The position numbers were made by a program, and so were the translations under genes. A model generated the notes under the pieces. That model saw only the letters and a program-made list of their open reading frames with translations, had not been told where the DNA came from and did no database searches. From Hydractinia symbiolongicarpus (lineage: Eukaryota > Cnidaria > Hydrozoa > Anthoathecata > Hydractiniidae), in NCBI RefSeq assembly GCF_029227915.1, contig NC_079887.1:27589650-27653649 (forward strand): DNA of 64,000 nucleotides, written 5' to 3'. This document shows, one piece after another, positions 9,475 to 23,265 of the stretch; positions within the stretch are counted from its first letter, which is position 1; the number at the start of each line of letters is the position of its first letter.

Positions 9475-11397
9475 TTTTTTAAATTATTTTTTCACCATAA
9501 ACGCATGAGACTTGTAGTTTTCAAAAATATTTTTATATTTGATGAGACGCTGAATAAAAGGAGTTTAATCGCCGGCAAACGAAAACCTGCAATTTCCCTA
9601 AATCCCGGACTCGGCCCGTATAGTCAAAAGTATACAAAGAAAGTACCCAGGGAGTAAACTCATTTCCAGAACGATTTTTTAAATTATTTTTTCACCACTA
9701 AAACGCATGAGACTTTTAGTTTTCAAAAATGTTTTCATTTTTGATGAGACGCTTAATGAAAGAGGTTTAATCGCCGGCAAACGAAATCCCGCGTTTTCCC
9801 GTAAATCCGGGGCTTGGCCCGTATAGTCGAATGTATACAAAGAAAGTATCCAGGGAGTAAACTCATTTCCCGACCGATTTTTTAAATTATTTTTTCACCA
9901 CTAAAACACATGAGACTTGTACTTTTTAAAAATGTTTTTATTTTTGATGAGACGCTTAATGAAAGAGGTTTAATCGCCGGAAAACGAAAACCCGCGATTT
10001 CCCGTAAATCCCGGGCTTGGCCCGTATAGTCGAATGTATACAAAGAAAGTACCCTGTGAGTAAACCCATTTCCAGAACGATTTTTTAAATTGTTTTTTCA
10101 CCACTAAACGCATGAGACTTGTAGTTTTCAAAAATATTTTCATATTTGATGAGACGCTGAGTAAAAGGAGTTCAATCGCCGGCAAACGAAAACCTGCGAT
10201 TTCCCTAAATCCCGGACTCGGCCCGTATAGTCAAAAGTATACAAAGAAAGTACCCAGGGAGTAAACCCATTTCCAGAACGATTTTTTAAAATATTTTTTC
10301 ACCACTAAAACGCATAAGACTTGTAGTTTTTAAAAATGTTTTCATTTTTGATGCGACGCTGAATAAAAGAAGTTTAATCGCCGGCAAACGAAAACCCGCG
10401 ATTTCCCGTTAATCCCGGGCTTGGCCCGTATAGTCAAAAGTATACAAAGAAAGTACCCAGGGAATAAACTCATTTCCCGAACGATTTTTTATATTATTTT
10501 TTTACCACTAATACGCATGAGACTTGTAGTTTTTAAAAATGTTTTCATTTTTCATGAGACGTTGAATAAAAGCAGTTTAATCGCCGGCAAACGAAATCCC
10601 GCGTTTTCCCGTAAATCCGGGGCTTGGCCCGTATAGTCGAATGTATACAAAGAAAGTATCCAGGGAGTAAACTCATTTCCCGAACGATTTTTTAAATTTT
10701 TTTTTCACCACTAAAACACATGAGACTTGTACTTTTCAAAAATGTTTTTATTTTTGATGAGACGCTTAATGAAAGAGGTTTAATCGCTGGAAAACGAAAA
10801 CCCGCGATTTCCCGTAAACCCCGGGCTTGGCCCGTATAGTCGAATGTATACAAAGAAAGTACCCTGTGAGTAAACTCATTTCCCGAACGATTTTTTAATT
10901 TTTTTTTTCACCACTAAAACACATGAGACTTGTACTTTTCAAAAATGTTTTTATTTTTGATGAGACGCTTAATGAAAGAGGTTTAATCGCCGGAAAACGA
11001 AAACCCGCGATTTCCCGTAAATCCCGGGCTTGGCCCGTATAGTCGAATGCATACAAAGAAAGTACCCTGTGAGTAAACTCATTTCCAGAACGATTTTTTA
11101 AATTATTTTTTCACCACTAAACGCATGAGACTTGTAGTTTTTAAAAATATTTTCATATTTGATGAGACGCTGAATAAAAGGAGTTTAATCGCCGGCAAAC
11201 GAAAACCTGCAATTTCCCTAAATCCCGGACTCGGCCCGTATAGTCAAAAGTATACAAAGAAAGTACCCAGGGAGTAAACTCATTTCCAGAACGATTTTTT
11301 AAATTATTTTTTCACCACTAAAACGCATGAGACTTTTAGTTTTCAAAAATATTTTCATTTTTGATGAGACGCTTAATGAAAGAGGTTTAATCGCCGG
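9475..11397 (+). repeat. Segmental duplicate of about 6236-8361, one monomer deleted
   Basis: From 9475 to about 10554 the sequence matches 6236-7315 at an offset of 3,239 bp. From about 10557 to 11397 it matches 7521-8361 at an offset of 3,036 bp. The 203-bp change in offset is exactly one monomer lost, and the monomer at the switch is a fusion: TTTTTCATGAGACG from one parent, then TTGAATAAAAGCAG with GAAATCCCGCGTTTT from the next. Confidence 0.75.
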
Positions 11398-13130
11398 AAA
11401 ACGAAAACCCGCGATTTCCCGTAAATCCCGGGCTTGGCCCGTATAGTCGAATGTATACAAAGAAAGTACCCTGTGAGTAAACTCATTTCCAGAACGATTT
11501 TTTAAATTATTTTTTCACCATAAACGCATGAGACTTGTAGTTTTCAAAAATATTTTTATATTTGATGAGACGCTGAATAAAAGGAGTTTAATCGCCGGCA
11601 AACGAAAACCTGCAATTTCCCTAAATCCCGGACTCGGCCCGTATAGTCAAAAGTATACAAAGAAAGTACCCAGGGAGTAAACTCATTTCCAGAACGATTT
11701 TTTAAATTATTTTTTCACCACTAAAACGCATGAGACTTTTAGTTTTCAAAAATGTTTTCATTTTTGATGAGACGCTTAATGAAAGAGGTTTAATCGCCGG
11801 CAAACGAAATCCCGCGTTTTCCCGTAAATCCGGGGCTTAGCCCGTATAGTCGAATGTATACAAAGAAAGTATCCAGGGAGTAAACTCATTTCCCGACCGA
11901 TTTTTTAAATTATTTTTTCATCACTAAAACACATGAGACTTGTACTTTTTAAAAATGTTTTTATTATTGATGAGACGCTTAATAAAAGAGGTTTAATCGC
12001 CGGAAAACGAAAACCCGCGATTTCCCGTAAATCCCGGGCTTGGCCCGTATAGTCGAATGTATACAAAGAAAGTACCCTGTGAGTAAACCCATTTCCAGAA
12101 CGATTTTTTAAATTATTTTTTCACCACTAAACGCATGAGACTTGTAGTTTTTAAAAATATTTTCATATTTGATGAGACGCTGAATAAAAGGAGTTTAATC
12201 GCCGGCAAACGAAAACCTGCAATTTCCCTAAATCCCGGACTCGGCCCGTATAGTCAAAAGTATACAAAGAAAGTACCCAGGGAGTAAACTCATTTCCAGA
12301 ACGATTTTTTAAATTATTTTTTCACCACTAAAACGCATGAGACTTTTAGTTTTCAAAAATATTTTCATTTTTGATGAGACGCTTAATGAAAGAGGTTTAA
12401 TCGCCGGAAAACGAAAACCCGCGATTTCCCGTAAATCCCGGGCTTGGCCCGTATAGTCGAATGTATACAAAGAAAGTACCCTGTGAGTAAACTCATTTCC
12501 AGAACGATTTTTTAAATTATTTTTTCACCATAAACGCATGAGACTTGTAGTTTTCAAAAATATTTTTATATTTGATGAGACGCTGAATAAAAGGAGTTTA
12601 ATCGCCGGCAAACGAAAACCTGCAATTTCCCTAAATCCCGGACTCGGCCCGTATAGTCAAAAGTATACAAAGAAAGTACCCAGGGAGTAAACTCATTTCC
12701 AGAACGATTTTTTAAATTATTTTTTCACCACTAAAACGCATGAGACTTTTAGTTTTCAAAAATGTTTTCATTTTTGATGAGACGCTTAATGAAAGAGGTT
12801 TAATCGCCGGCAAACGAAATCCCGCGTTTTCCCGTAAATCCGGGGCTTAGCCCGTATAGTCGAATGTATACAAAGAAAGTATCCAGGAAGTAAACTCATT
12901 TCCCGACCGATTTTTTAAATTATTTTTTCATCACTAAAACACATGAGACTTGTACTTTTTAAAAATGTTTTTATTATTGATGAGACGCTTAATAAAAGAG
13001 GTTTAATCGCCGGAAAACGAAAACCCGCGATTTCCCGTAAATCCCGGGCTTGGCCCGTATAGTCGAATGTATACAAAGAAAGTACCCTGTGAGTAAACCC
13101 ATTTCCAGAACGATTTTTTAAATTATTTTT
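11111..13130 (+). repeat. Pentamer HOR, 1,010 bp, two tandem copies
   Basis: TCACCACTAAACGCATGAG followed by TTTTTAAAAATATTTTC starts at 11111 and again at 12121. Intervening markers, including GACTTTTAG, CACCATAAACGC and TTATTATTGATGAG, recur at the same 1,010-bp offset. I noticed one private change, CCAGGAAG near 12886 against CCAGGGAG in the first copy. The unit is 5 bp short of five 203-bp monomers because several members carry small deletions. Confidence 0.8.
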
Positions 13131-16100
13131 TCACCACTAAACGCATGAGACTTGTAGTTTTCAAAAATATTTTCATATTTGATGAGACGCTGAATAAAAG
13201 GAGTTCAATCGCCGGCAAACGAAAACCTGCGATTTCCCTAAATCCCGGACTCGGCCCGTATAGTCAAAAGTATACAAAGAAAGTACCCAGGGAGTAAACC
13301 CATTTCCAGAAGGATTTTTTAAATTATTTTTTCACCACTAAAACGCATAAGACTTGTAGTTTTTAAAAATGTTTTCATTTTTGATGCGACGCTGAATAAA
13401 AGAAGTTTAATCGCCGGCAAACGAAAACCCGCGATTTCCCGTTAATCCCGGGCTTGGCCCGTATAGTCAAAAGTATACAAAGAAAGTACCCAGGGAATAA
13501 ACTCATTTCCCGAACGATTTTTTATATTATTTTTTTACCACTAAACGCATGAGACTTGTAGTTTTCAAAAATATTTTCATATTTGATATGACGCTGAATA
13601 AAAGAAATTTAATCGTCGGCAAACGAAAATCCGCGATTTCCCGTAAATCCCGGACTCGGCCCGTATATTCGAATGTATACAAAGAAAGTATCCAGGGAGT
13701 AAACTCATTTCCCAAACGATTTTTCAAATTTTTTTTTCACCACTAAAACACATGAGACTTGTAGTTTTCAAAAATGTTTTCATTTTTGATGAGACGCTTA
13801 ATGAAAGAGGTTTAATCGCCGGAAACCGAAAACCCGCGATTTCCCGTAAATCCCGGGCTTGGCCCGTATAGTCGAATGTATACAAAGAAAGTACCCTGTG
13901 AGTAAACTCATTTCCAGAACGATTTTTTAAATTATTTTTTCACCACTAAACGCATGAGACTTGTAGTTTTCAAAAATATTTTCATATTTGATGAGACGCT
14001 GAATAAAAGAAGTTTAATCGCCGGCAAACGAAAACCCGCGATTTCCCGTAAATCCCGGGCTTGGCCCGTATAGTCAAAAGTATACAAAGAAAGTACCCAG
14101 GGAGTAAACTCATTTCCCGAACGAAATTTTAAATTAATTTTTCACCACTAAAACGCATGAGACTTGTAGTTTTTAAAAATGTTTTCATTTTTCATGAGAC
14201 GCTGAATAAAAGCAGTTTAATCGCCGGCAAACGAAAACCCGCGATTTCCCGTAAATCCCGGGCTTGGCCCGTATAGTCGAATGTATACAAAGAAAGTACC
14301 CTGTGAGTAAACTCATTTCCAGAACGATTTTTTAAATTATTTTTTCACCACTAAACGCATGAGACTTGTAGTTTTCAAAAATATTTTCATATTTGATGAA
14401 ACGCTGAATAAAAGAAGTTTAATCGCCGGCAAACGAAAACCCGCGATTTCCCGTAAATCCCGGGCTTGGCCCGTATAGTCAAAAGTATACAAAGAAAGTA
14501 CCCAGGGAGTAAACTCATTTCCCGAACGAAATTTTAAATTACTTTTTCACCACTAAAACGCATGAGACTTGTAGTTTTTAAAAATGTTTTCATTTTTCAT
14601 GAGACGCTGAATAAAAGCAGTTTAATCGCCGGCAAACGAAAATCCGCGATTTCCCGTAAATCCCGGACTCGGCCCGTATATTCGAATGTATACAAAGAAA
14701 GTATCCAGGGAGTAAACTCATTTCCCAAACGATTTTTCAAATTTTTTTTTCACCACTAAAACACATGAGACTTGTAGTTTTCAAAAATGTTTTCATTTTT
14801 GATGAGACGCTTAATGAAAGAGGTTTAATCGCCGGAAACCGAAAACCCGCGATTTCCCGTAAATCCCGGGCTTGGCCCGTATAGTCGAATGTATACAAAG
14901 AAAGTACCCTGTGAGTAAACTCATTTCCAGAACGATTTTTTAAATTATTTTTTCACCACTAAACGCATGAGACTTGTAGTTTTCAAAAATATTTTCATAT
15001 TTGATGAGACGCTGAATAAAAGTAGTTTAATCGCCGGCAAACGAAAAACCGCGATTTCCCGTAAATCCCGGGCTTGGCCCGTATAGTCAAAAGTATACAA
15101 AGAAAGTACCCAGGGAGTAAACTCATTTCCCGAACGAAATTTTAAATTAATTTTTCACCACTAAAACGCATGAGACTTGTAGTTTTTAAAAATGTTTTCA
15201 TTTTTCATGAGACGCTGAATAAAAGCAGTTTAATCGCCGGCAAACGAAAACCCGCGATTTCCCGTAAATCCCGGGCTTGGCACGTATAGTCGAATGTATA
15301 CAAAGAAAGTACCTTGTGAGTAAACTCATTTCCAGAGCGATTTTTTAAATTATTTTTTCACCACTAAAACGCATGAGACTTGTAGTTTTCAAGAATGTTT
15401 TCATTTTTAATGAGACGCTGAATAAAAGCAGTTTAATCACCGGCAAACGAAAACCCGCGATTTCCCGTAAATCCCGGGCTTGGCACGTATAGTCGAATGT
15501 ATACAAAGAAAGTACCCTGTGAGTAAACTCATTTCCAGAACGATTTTTTAAGTTATTTTTTCACCACTAAAACGCATAAGACTTGTAGTTTTTAAAAATG
15601 TTTTCATTTTTGATGAGACGCTGAATAAAAGAAGTTTAATCGTCGGCAAACGAAAACCCGCGATTTCCCGTAAATCCCGGCTTGGCCCGTATAGTCAAAA
15701 GTATACAAAGAAAGTACCCTGTGAGTAAACTCATTTCCAAAACGATTTTTTAAATTACTTTTTCACCACTAATACGCATGAGACTTGTAGTTTTTAAAAA
15801 TGTTTTCATTTTTCATGAGACGCTGAATAAAAGCAGTTTAATCGCCGGCAAACGAAAACCCGCGATTTCCCGTAAATCCCGGGCTTGGCACGTATAGTCG
15901 AATGTATACAAAGAAAGTACCCTGTGAGTAAACTCATTTCCAGAACGATTTTTTAAATTATTTTTTCACCACTAACACGCATGAGACTTGTAGTTTTCAA
16001 AAATATTTTCATATTTGATGAGACGCTGAATAAAAGAAGTTTAATTGCCGGCAAACGAAAACCCGCGATTTCCCGTAAATCCCGGGCTTGGCCCGTATAG

Positions 16101-16637
16101 TCAAAAGTATACAAAGAAAGTACCTGGGGAGTAAACTCATTTCCCGAACGAAATTTTAAATTACTTTTTCACCACTAATACGCATGAGACTTGTAGTTTT
16201 TAAAAATGTTTTCATTTTTCATGAGTCGCTGAATAAAAGCAGTTTAATCGCCGGCAAACGAAAACCCGCGATTTCCCGTAAATCCCGGGCTTGGCACGTA
16301 TAGTCGAATGTATACAAAGAAAGTACCCTGTGAGTAAACTCATTTCCAGAACGATTTTTTAAATTATTTTTTCACCACTAACACGCATGAGACTTGTAGT
16401 TTTCAAGAATGTTTTCATTTTTAATGAGACGTTGAATAAAAGCAGTTTAATTGCCGGCAAACGAAATCCCGCGTTTTCCCGTAAATCCGGGGCTTGGCCC
16501 GTATAGTCGAATGTATACAAAGAAAGTATCCAGGGAGTAAACTCATTTCCCGAACGATTTTTTAAATTTTTTTTTCACCACTAAAACACATGAGACTTGT
16601 ACTTTTCAAAAATGTTTTTATTTTTGATGAGACGCTT
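12385..16637 (+). repeat. 21-mer HOR, copy 1 (4,253 bp)
   Basis: First of four copies of a 21-monomer unit. The diagnostic stretch with TATTTGATATGACGCTG, AATCGTCGGC and GTATATTCGAATG lies at 13527-13746 and recurs at 17780, 24263 and 28516. A second marker, GTACCTTGTGAG, lies near 15310. A private substitution gives AAAAGTAGTTT near 15022, where the other copies read AAAAGAAGTTT. The left edge overlaps the pentamer duplication. Confidence 0.85.
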
Positions 16638-19600
16638 AATGAAAGAGGTTTAATCGCCGGAAAACGAAAACCCGCGATTTCCCGTAAATCCCGGGCTTGG
16701 CCCGTATAGTCGAATGTATACAAAGAAAGTACCCTGTGAGTAAACTCATTTCCAGAACGATTTTTTAAATTATTTTTTCACCATAAACGCATGAGACTTG
16801 TAGTTTTCAAAAATATTTTTATATTTGATGAGACGCTGAATAAAAGGAGTTTAATCGCCGGCAAACGAAAACCTGCAATTTCCCTAAATCCCGGACTCGG
16901 CCCGTATAGTCAAAAGTATACAAAGAAAGTACCCAGGGAGTAAACTCATTTCCAGAACGATTTTTTAAATTATTTTTTCACCACTAAAACGCATGAGACT
17001 TTTAGTTTTCAAAAATGTTTTCATTTTTGATGAGACGCTTAATGAAAGAGGTTTAATCGCCGGCAAACGAAATCCCGCGTTTTCCCGTAAATCCGGGGCT
17101 TAGCCCGTATAGTCGAATGTATACAAAGAAAGTATCCAGGGAGTAAACTCATTTCCCGACCGATTTTTTAAATTATTTTTTCATCACTAAAACACATGAG
17201 ACTTGTACTTTTTAAAAATGTTTTTATTATTGATGAGACGCTTAATAAAAGAGGTTTAATCGCCGGAAAACGAAAACCCGCGATTTCCCGTAAATCCCGG
17301 GCTTGGCCCGTATAGTCGAATGTATACAAAGAAAGTACCCTGTGAGTAAACCCATTTCCAGAACGATTTTTTAAATTATTTTTTCACCACTAAACGCATG
17401 AGACTTGTAGTTTTCAAAAATATTTTCATATTTGATGAGACGCTGAATAAAAGGAGTTCAATCGCCGGCAAACGAAAACCTGCGATTTCCCTAAATCCCG
17501 GACTCGGCCCGTATAGTCAAAAGTATACAAAGAAAGTACCCAGGGAGTAAACCCATTTCCAGAAGGATTTTTTAAATTATTTTTTCACCACTAAAACGCA
17601 TAAGACTTGTAGTTTTTAAAAATGTTTTCATTTTTGATGCGACGCTGAATAAAAGAAGTTTAATCGCCGGCAAACGAAAACCCGCGATTTCCCGTTAATC
17701 CCGGGCTTGGCCCGTATAGTCAAAAGTATACAAAGAAAGTACCCAGGGAATAAACTCATTTCCCGAACGATTTTTTATATTATTTTTTTACCACTAAACG
17801 CATGAGACTTGTAGTTTTCAAAAATATTTTCATATTTGATATGACGCTGAATAAAAGAAATTTAATCGTCGGCAAACGAAAATCCGCGATTTCCCGTAAA
17901 TCCCGGACTCGGCCCGTATATTCGAATGTATACAAAGAAAGTATCCAGGGAGTAAACTCATTTCCCAAACGATTTTTCAAATTTTTTTTTCACCACTAAA
18001 ACACATGAGACTTGTAGTTTTCAAAAATGTTTTCATTTTTGATGAGACGCTTAATGAAAGAGGTTTAATCGCCGGAAACCGAAAACCCGCGATTTCCCGT
18101 AAATCCCGGGCTTGGCCCGTATAGTCGAATGTATACAAAGAAAGTACCCTGTGAGTAAACTCATTTCCAGAACGATTTTTTAAATTATTTTTTCACCACT
18201 AAACGCATGAGACTTGTAGTTTTCAAAAATATTTTCATATTTGATGAGACGCTGAATAAAAGAAGTTTAATCGCCGGCAAACGAAAACCCGCGATTTCCC
18301 GTAAATCCCGGGCTTGGCCCGTATAGTCAAAAGTATACAAAGAAAGTACCCAGGGAGTAAACTCATTTCCCGAACGAAATTTTAAATTAATTTTTCACCA
18401 CTAAAACGCATGAGACTTGTAGTTTTTAAAAATGTTTTCATTTTTCATGAGACGCTGAATAAAAGCAGTTTAATCGCCGGCAAACGAAAACCCGCGATTT
18501 CCCGTAAATCCCGGGCTTGGCCCGTATAGTCGAATGTATACAAAGAAAGTACCCTGTGAGTAAACTCATTTCCAGAACGATTTTTTAAATTATTTTTTCA
18601 CCACTAAACGCATGAGACTTGTAGTTTTCAAAAATATTTTCATATTTGATGAAACGCTGAATAAAAGAAGTTTAATCGCCGGCAAACGAAAACCCGCGAT
18701 TTCCCGTAAATCCCGGGCTTGGCCCGTATAGTCAAAAGTATACAAAGAAAGTACCCAGGGAGTAAACTCATTTCCCGAACGAAATTTTAAATTACTTTTT
18801 CACCACTAAAACGCATGAGACTTGTAGTTTTTAAAAATGTTTTCATTTTTCATGAGACGCTGAATAAAAGCAGTTTAATCGCCGGCAAACGAAAATCCGC
18901 GATTTCCCGTAAATCCCGGACTCGGCCCGTATATTCGAATGTATACAAAGAAAGTATCCAGGGAGTAAACTCATTTCCCAAACGATTTTTCAAATTTTTT
19001 TTTCACCACTAAAACACATGAGACTTGTAGTTTTCAAAAATGTTTTCATTTTTGATGAGACGCTTAATGAAAGAGGTTTAATCGCCGGAAACCGAAAACC
19101 CGCGATTTCCCGTAAATCCCGGGCTTGGCCCGTATAGTCGAATGTATACAAAGAAAGTACCCTGTGAGTAAACTCATTTCCAGAACGATTTTTTAAATTA
19201 TTTTTTCACCACTAAACGCATGAGACTTGTAGTTTTCAAAAATATTTTCATATTTGATGAGACGCTGAATAAAAGAAGTTTAATCGCCGGCAAACGAAAA
19301 ACCGCGATTTCCCGTAAATCCCGGGCTTGGCCCGTATAGTCAAAAGTATACAAAGAAAGTACCCAGGGAGTAAACTCATTTCCCGAACGAAATTTTAAAT
19401 TAATTTTTCACCACTAAAACGCATGAGACTTGTAGTTTTTAAAAATGTTTTCATTTTTCATGAGACGCTGAATAAAAGCAGTTTAATCGCCGGCAAACGA
19501 AAACCCGCGATTTCCCGTAAATCCCGGGCTTGGCACGTATAGTCGAATGTATACAAAGAAAGTACCTTGTGAGTAAACTCATTTCCAGAGCGATTTTTTA

Positions 19601-22600
19601 AATTATTTTTTCACCACTAAAACGCATGAGACTTGTAGTTTTCAAGAATGTTTTCATTTTTAATGAGACGCTGAATAAAAGCAGTTTAATCACCGGCAAA
19701 CGAAAACCCGCGATTTCCCGTAAATCCCGGGCTTGGCACGTATAGTCGAATGTATACAAAGAAAGTACCCTGTGAGTAAACTCATTTCCAGAACGATTTT
19801 TTAAGTTATTTTTTCACCACTAAAACGCATAAGACTTGTAGTTTTTAAAAATGTTTTCATTTTTGATGAGACGCTGAATAAAAGAAGTTTAATCGTCGGC
19901 AAACGAAAACCCGCGATTTCCCGTAAATCCCGGCTTGGCCCGTATAGTCAAAAGTATACAAAGAAAGTACCCTGTGAGTAAACTCATTTCCAAAACGATT
20001 TTTTAAATTACTTTTTCACCACTAATACGCATGAGACTTGTAGTTTTTAAAAATGTTTTCATTTTTCATGAGACGCTGAATAAAAGCAGTTTAATCGCCG
20101 GCAAACGAAAACCCGCGATTTCCCGTAAATCCCGGGCTTGGCACGTATAGTCGAATGTATACAAAGAAAGTACCCTGTGAGTAAACTCATTTCCAGAACG
20201 ATTTTTTAAATTATTTTTTCACCACTAACACGCATGAGACTTGTAGTTTTCAAAAATATTTTCATATTTGATGAGACGCTGAATAAAAGAAGTTTAATTG
20301 CCGGCAAACGAAAACCCGCGATTTCCCGTAAATCCCGGGCTTGGCCCGTATAGTCAAAAGTATACAAAGAAAGTACCTGGGGAGTAAACTCATTTCCCGA
20401 ACGAAATTTTAAATTACTTTTTCACCACTAATACGCATGAGACTTGTAGTTTTTAAAAATGTTTTCATTTTTCATGAGTCGCTGAATAAAAGCAGTTTAA
20501 TCGCCGGCAAACGAAAACCCGCGATTTCCCGTAAATCCCGGGCTTGGCACGTATAGTCGAATGTATACAAAGAAAGTACCCTGTGAGTAAACTCATTTCC
20601 AGAACGATTTTTTAAATTATTTTTTCACCACTAACACGCATGAGACTTGTAGTTTTCAAGAATGTTTTCATTTTTAATGAGACGTTGAATAAAAGCAGTT
20701 TAATTGCCGGCAAACGAAATCCCGCGTTTTCCCGTAAATCCGGGGCTTGGCCCGTATAGTCGAATGTATACAAAGAAAGTATCCAGGGAGTAAACTCATT
20801 TCCCGAACGATTTTTTAAATTTTTTTTTCACCACTAAAACACATGAGACTTGTACTTTTCAAAAATGTTTTTATTTTTGATGAGACGCTTAATGAAAGAG
20901 GTTTAATCGCCGGAAAACGAAAACCCGCGATTTCCCGTAAATCCCGGGCTTGGCCCGTATAGTCGAATGTATACAAAGAAAGTACCCTGTGAGTAAACTC
21001 ATTTCCAGAACGATTTTTTAAATTATTTTTTCACCACTAAACGCATGAGACTTGTAGTTTTCAAAAATATTTTCATATTTGATGAGACGCTGAATAAAAG
21101 AAGTTTAATCGCCGGCAAACGAAAAACCGCGATTTCCCGTAAATCCCGGGCTTGGCCCGTATAGTCAAAAGTATACAAAGAAAGTACCCAGGGAGTAAAC
21201 TCATTTCCCGAACGAAATTTTAAATTAATTTTTCACCACTAAAACGCATGAGACTTGTAGTTTTTAAAAATGTTTTCATTTTTCATGAGACGCTGAATAA
21301 AAGCAGTTTAATCGCCGGCAAACGAAAACCCGCGATTTCCCGTAAATCCCGGGCTTGGCCCGTATAGTCGAATGTATACAAAGAAAGTACCCTGTGAGTA
21401 AACTCATTTCCAGAACGATTTTTTAAATTATTTTTTCACCACTAAACGCATGAGACTTGTAGTTTTCAAAAATATTTTCATATTTGATGAGACGCTGAAT
21501 AAAAGAAGTTTAATCGCCGGCAAACGAAAAACCGCGATTTCCCGTAAATCCCGGGCTTGGCCCGTATAGTCAAAAGTATACAAAGAAAGTACCCAGGGAG
21601 TAAACTCATTTCCCGAACGAAATTTTAAATTAATTTTTCACCACTAAAACGCATGAGACTTGTAGTTTTTAAAAATGTTTTCATTTTTCATGAGACGCTG
21701 AATAAAAGCAGTTTAATCGCCGGCAAACGAAAACCCGCGATTTCCCGTAAATCCCGGGCTTGGCACGTATAGTCGAATGTATACAAAGAAAGTACCTTGT
21801 GAGTAAACTCATTTCCAGAGCGATTTTTTAAATTATTTTTTCACCACTAAAACGCATGAGACTTGTAGTTTTCAAGAATGTTTTCATTTTTAATGAGACG
21901 CTGAATAAAAGCAGTTTAATCACCGGCAAACGAAAACCCGCGATTTCCCGTAAATCCCGGGCTTGGCACGTATAGTCGAATGTATACAAAGAAAGTACCC
22001 TGTGAGTAAACTCATTTCCAGAACGATTTTTTAAGTTATTTTTTCACCACTAAAACGCATAAGACTTGTAGTTTTTAAAAATGTTTTCATTTTTGATGAG
22101 ACGCTGAATAAAAGAAGTTTAATCGTCGGCAAACGAAAACCCGCGATTTCCCGTAAATCCCGGCTTGGCCCGTATAGTCAAAAGTATACAAAGAAAGTAC
22201 CCTGTGAGTAAACTCATTTCCAAAACGATTTTTTAAATTACTTTTTCACCACTAATACGCATGAGACTTGTAGTTTTTAAAAATGTTTTCATTTTTCATG
22301 AGACGCTGAATAAAAGCAGTTTAATCGCCGGCAAACGAAAACCCGCGATTTCCCGTAAATCCCGGGCTTGGCACGTATAGTCGAATGTATACAAAGAAAG
22401 TACCCTGTGAGTAAACTCATTTCCAGAACGATTTTTTAAATTATTTTTTCACCACTAACACGCATGAGACTTGTAGTTTTCAAAAATATTTTCATATTTG
22501 ATGAGACGCTGAATAAAAGAAGTTTAATTGCCGGCAAACGAAAACCCGCGATTTCCCGTAAATCCCGGGCTTGGCCCGTATAGTCAAAAGTATACAAAGA

Positions 22601-23120
22601 AAGTACCTGGGGAGTAAACTCATTTCCCGAACGAAATTTTAAATTACTTTTTCACCACTAATACGCATGAGACTTGTAGTTTTTAAAAATGTTTTCATTT
22701 TTCATGAGTCGCTGAATAAAAGCAGTTTAATCGCCGGCAAACGAAAACCCGCGATTTCCCGTAAATCCCGGGCTTGGCACGTATAGTCGAATGTATACAA
22801 AGAAAGTACCCTGTGAGTAAACTCATTTCCAGAACGATTTTTTAAATTATTTTTTCACCACTAACACGCATGAGACTTGTAGTTTTCAAGAATGTTTTCA
22901 TTTTTAATGAGACGTTGAATAAAAGCAGTTTAATTGCCGGCAAACGAAATCCCGCGTTTTCCCGTAAATCCGGGGCTTGGCCCGTATAGTCGAATGTATA
23001 CAAAGAAAGTATCCAGGGAGTAAACTCATTTCCCGAACGATTTTTTAAATTTTTTTTTCACCACTAAAACACATGAGACTTGTACTTTTCAAAAATGTTT
23101 TTATTTTTGATGAGACGCTT
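16638..23120 (+). repeat. 21-mer HOR, copy 2, expanded to 32 monomers (6,483 bp)
   Basis: This copy follows copy 1 at a 4,253-bp offset (diagnostic stretch at 17780, ACCTTGTGAG at 19564), then contains an internal gain of 2,230 bp, or 11 monomers. The marker ACCTTGTGAG appears twice, at 19564 and 21794, and GAAAAACCGC appears at 19296, 21121 and 21526. The last spacing pattern (1,825 then 405 bp) suggests that the gain was built from a nine-monomer and a two-monomer step. Confidence 0.85.
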
Positions 23121-23265
23121 AATGAAAGAGGTTTAATCGCCGGAAAACGAAAACCCGCGATTTCCCGTAAATCCCGGGCTTGGCCCGTATAGTCGAATGT
23201 ATACAAAGAAAGTACCCTGTGAGTAAACTCATTTCCAGAACGATTTTTTAAATTATTTTTTCACC
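19296..23265 (+). repeat. 11-monomer (2,230 bp) internal duplication
   Basis: Offsets of exactly 2,230 bp link 19296 to 21526 and 19564 to 21794, as well as the variants between them (GTACCTGGGGAG, TCATGAGTCGCTG, AATGAGACGTTG). The second copy ends near 23265, where CACCATAAACGC replaces the CACCACTAAACGC found near 21031 after the first copy. Confidence 0.8.

Noticed and set aside
13527-13746. Overlapping 65-66-codon open frames on both strands, repeated at 17780, 24263 and 28516
   Set aside because: Both strands of the same monomer are open at once and the frames recur only because the HOR recurs. No start-site context, codon preference or homology supports a gene; all other short frames in the window are the same shadows.
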